From contig JAFZDV010000207.1 in the NCBI GenBank assembly GCA_017560955.1, forward strand, positions 1 to 5,933: a stretch of 5,933 bases of DNA, given 5' to 3'. Source of the stretch: Anaerotignum sp. (lineage in GTDB: Bacteria; Bacillota; Clostridia; Lachnospirales; Anaerotignaceae). A program made the position numbers and the translations under genes. How positions within the stretch are numbered: the first letter of the stretch is position 1; the number at the start of each line of letters is the position of its first letter. Under the pieces are notes generated by a model. The model saw nothing but the letters and a program-made list of their open reading frames with translations. It was not told where the DNA came from and searched no databases. This document shows positions 4,664-5,933 of this stretch, piece by piece.

Positions 4664-5933
4664 TCATTCCTCCATCAGGCCATCCACACGCAGGATCTCA
4701 AACCCTGCAGATTTGCCCTTTAATTTGATGGTATCGCCCAGAGATGTAACTCTGATACGACCTTCCAGTGCATCCGCCACAGCACGGCTGATCAGGATCT
4801 GACCGCCGGGAGCATTGGATTCCAGTCTTGCCGCTGTATTGACTGTATCACCAATGGCGGTATAGTCCATGCGGATCTCTGCACCGATATTACCAACGAC
4901 TGCCTGACCACAGTGTACACCGATACCAAAGGATACCGTTCTGCCATACTGTGCAAGCAGTTCTTCACTGAGGGCCTTGGAACCCTCAACCATATCCATG
5001 GCTGTTTTTACAGCCTGATAAATGTAGTCATCCTGCGGCAGGGGTGCATTAAAGATCGCCATGGTGGCATCCCCTACAAATTTATCCAGAGTGCCGCCGT
5101 TCTGCATGATACATCTGGATGTCAGATCCAGATATCTGTTCAGGATCGCAACGACTTCAGAGGGTGTCAGCAGTTCCGACATAGGTGTGAACCCGCGGAT
5201 ATCCACGAACAGACAGGCAATATCTGTCATTTTGCCGCCCAGTTCCAGGGCATCCCTGTTTTTCAGAAGCTCGTTTACGATCTCAGGAGCTACATAATGT
5301 TTAAATGTATTTGTGATCTGACGTTTTTCCCTGGCCGCTTTCAGGTAGTTCCACGCCATCAGTGCAACATAGATGATCGTTGCAAAGAGAGGGATCCATA
5401 ATGCATGGAGCAGATAGCCTTTGCTGTAACAATACTGGGCTACCAGAATATAGCCACCTACAGCAATCATCCACAGCAAAGTGCTGACCCTGATTTTCTG
5501 CTTATAGGAAAGCAGTGTCAGCAGGAAAGTAACAATGAACAGAGCCACCAGTTGAGGGGTATCGGAAACTTCCTGATGGAAGTCGCCTCTCAGAAGGGCG
5601 TCCGTTACATTCGCCTGATATTCCACACCATACATCACTTCAGAGTGATCGATGGATGTCACCACATGGTCCATCAGACCTGTGGCATAGGGACCAATCA
5701 GAACGATGGAGTCTGCAAAGATATCTGCAGGGATATTCCCTTCCATTATATCCACGAAGGAAAAATCATCATAATAAGCACCAGGCTTACCACTGTAAGA
5801 TACATACCAGCGATAGCGGTCATCCATGGGAGGATTCGCATCTGCCTCCAGACCGTGGTGCGCACAGTATTTTTTATACAGTTCATACGCAAAACTGTTG
5901 ACCTGTCTGCCGTCAGGCAGGTCAATGGACTGA
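4664..5933 (-). CDS. CHASE2-domain membrane adenylate cyclase (class III), 5' end outside the window
   Basis: 422 complete codons are visible; the frame stays open to the right edge, so the N-terminus and most of CHASE2 are missing. An in-frame ATG at 5827 lies inside the sensor domain and is not the start. Counting from that ATG: the CHASE2 end, with FADSIVLIGPYATGLMDHV (37-55) and GVEYQANVTDALL (67-79); three membrane helices (about 91-107, 114-131, 140-158); a short linker with FKHYVAPEIV (175-184), and a cyclase domain to about 380. Catalytic residues are intact: metal-binding D209 (VDIRGFT) and D253 (VGDATMAIF), adenine-selecting K249 and T323, and transition-state N330 and R334 (GDTVNTAARLE). 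The Lys/Thr pair is typical of class IIIb adenylate cyclases, so the product is most likely cAMP from ATP. CHASE2 lies outside the membrane and the cyclase inside, giving a one-component receptor whose ligand is unknown. It is coupled to the NHL/SLH gene downstream; the promoter is off the window. Confidence 0.93.
   Translation of the reverse strand, partial: QSIDLPDGRQVNSFAYELYKKYCAHHGLEADANPPMDDRYRWYVSYSGKPGAYYDDFSFVDIMEGNIPADIFADSIVLIGPYATGLMDHVVTSIDHSEVMYGVEYQANVTDALLRGDFHQEVSDTPQLVALFIVTFLLTLLSYKQKIRVSTLLWMIAVGGYILVAQYCYSKGYLLHALWIPLFATIIYVALMAWNYLKAAREKRQITNTFKHYVAPEIVNELLKNRDALELGGKMTDIACLFVDIRGFTPMSELLTPSEVVAILNRYLDLTSRCIMQNGGTLDKFVGDATMAIFNAPLPQDDYIYQAVKTAMDMVEGSKALSEELLAQYGRTVSFGIGVHCGQAVVGNIGAEIRMDYTAIGDTVNTAARLESNAPGGQILISRAVADALEGRIRVTSLGDTIKLKGKSAGFEILRVDGLMEE
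4669..4673 (-). promoter_or_regulatory. Ribosome binding site inside the 3' end of the cyclase gene
   Basis: GGAGG on the minus strand lies within the last codons of the cyclase gene, seven bases before the ATG at 4661. The cyclase TGA stop (4664-4666) falls between this site and the start, so ribosomes finishing the cyclase can restart on the propeller gene. The alternative ATG at 4667 would overlap the stop (ATGA) but is too close to this site. Confidence 0.75.

Noticed and set aside
5825..5827. ATG at 5827 as the start of the cyclase.
   Set aside because: The frame continues without a stop to the window edge and the upstream residues continue a CHASE2-like extracytoplasmic domain, so this is an internal methionine.

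Overview
The window looks like chromosome from an anaerobic Gram-positive bacterium of the class Clostridia, possibly a Lachnospiraceae-like lineage. This is inferred from family content: two exported proteins with S-layer homology (SLH) domains, an ECF-type vitamin transporter subunit, a DUF3842 protein next to maf, strong GGAGG-type ribosome binding sites and U-tract terminators. No rRNA, tRNA, CRISPR array, insertion sequence or phage gene was seen. No gene-free stretch exceeds 300 bases; the longest gaps are about 150 to 185 bases and hold promoters and terminators.

Layout. (1) Positions 1-1747, minus strand: maf (nucleotide pyrophosphatase), a DUF3842 protein, an ECF transporter S component, and the first 17 codons of an unidentified gene running off the left edge. 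maf and the DUF3842 gene are tightly linked behind a good sigma-A promoter at 1791-1819. The gap before the ECF gene holds several hairpins, one of them a terminator-like hairpin with a U7 tract just ahead of the ECF ribosome binding site. (2) Positions 1931-3019, plus strand: a secreted SGNH/GDSL hydrolase with a short C-terminal SLH region, transcribed divergently from maf with an extended -10 promoter. (3) Positions 3026-3060: a strong bidirectional terminator shared with the next, convergent operon. (4) Positions 3069-5933, minus strand: a membrane adenylate cyclase (CHASE2 sensor, three membrane helices, class III cyclase domain; 5' end outside the window) followed at once by an exported NHL beta-propeller protein with three SLH domains. 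The stop of the first gene lies two bases before the preferred start of the second, so the two are probably translationally coupled.

How the genes may work together. The left operon looks like housekeeping: nucleotide pool sanitation, vitamin uptake and unknown partners. The right operon pairs a cAMP-making receptor, whose sensor domain faces outside, with a cell-wall-anchored propeller protein. This is the most interesting candidate system here: an envelope-sensing cAMP module in an anaerobic Firmicute. The link rests on gene order and domain topology only and is an inference. The SLH-bearing hydrolase opposite suggests a small neighbourhood of cell-surface genes.
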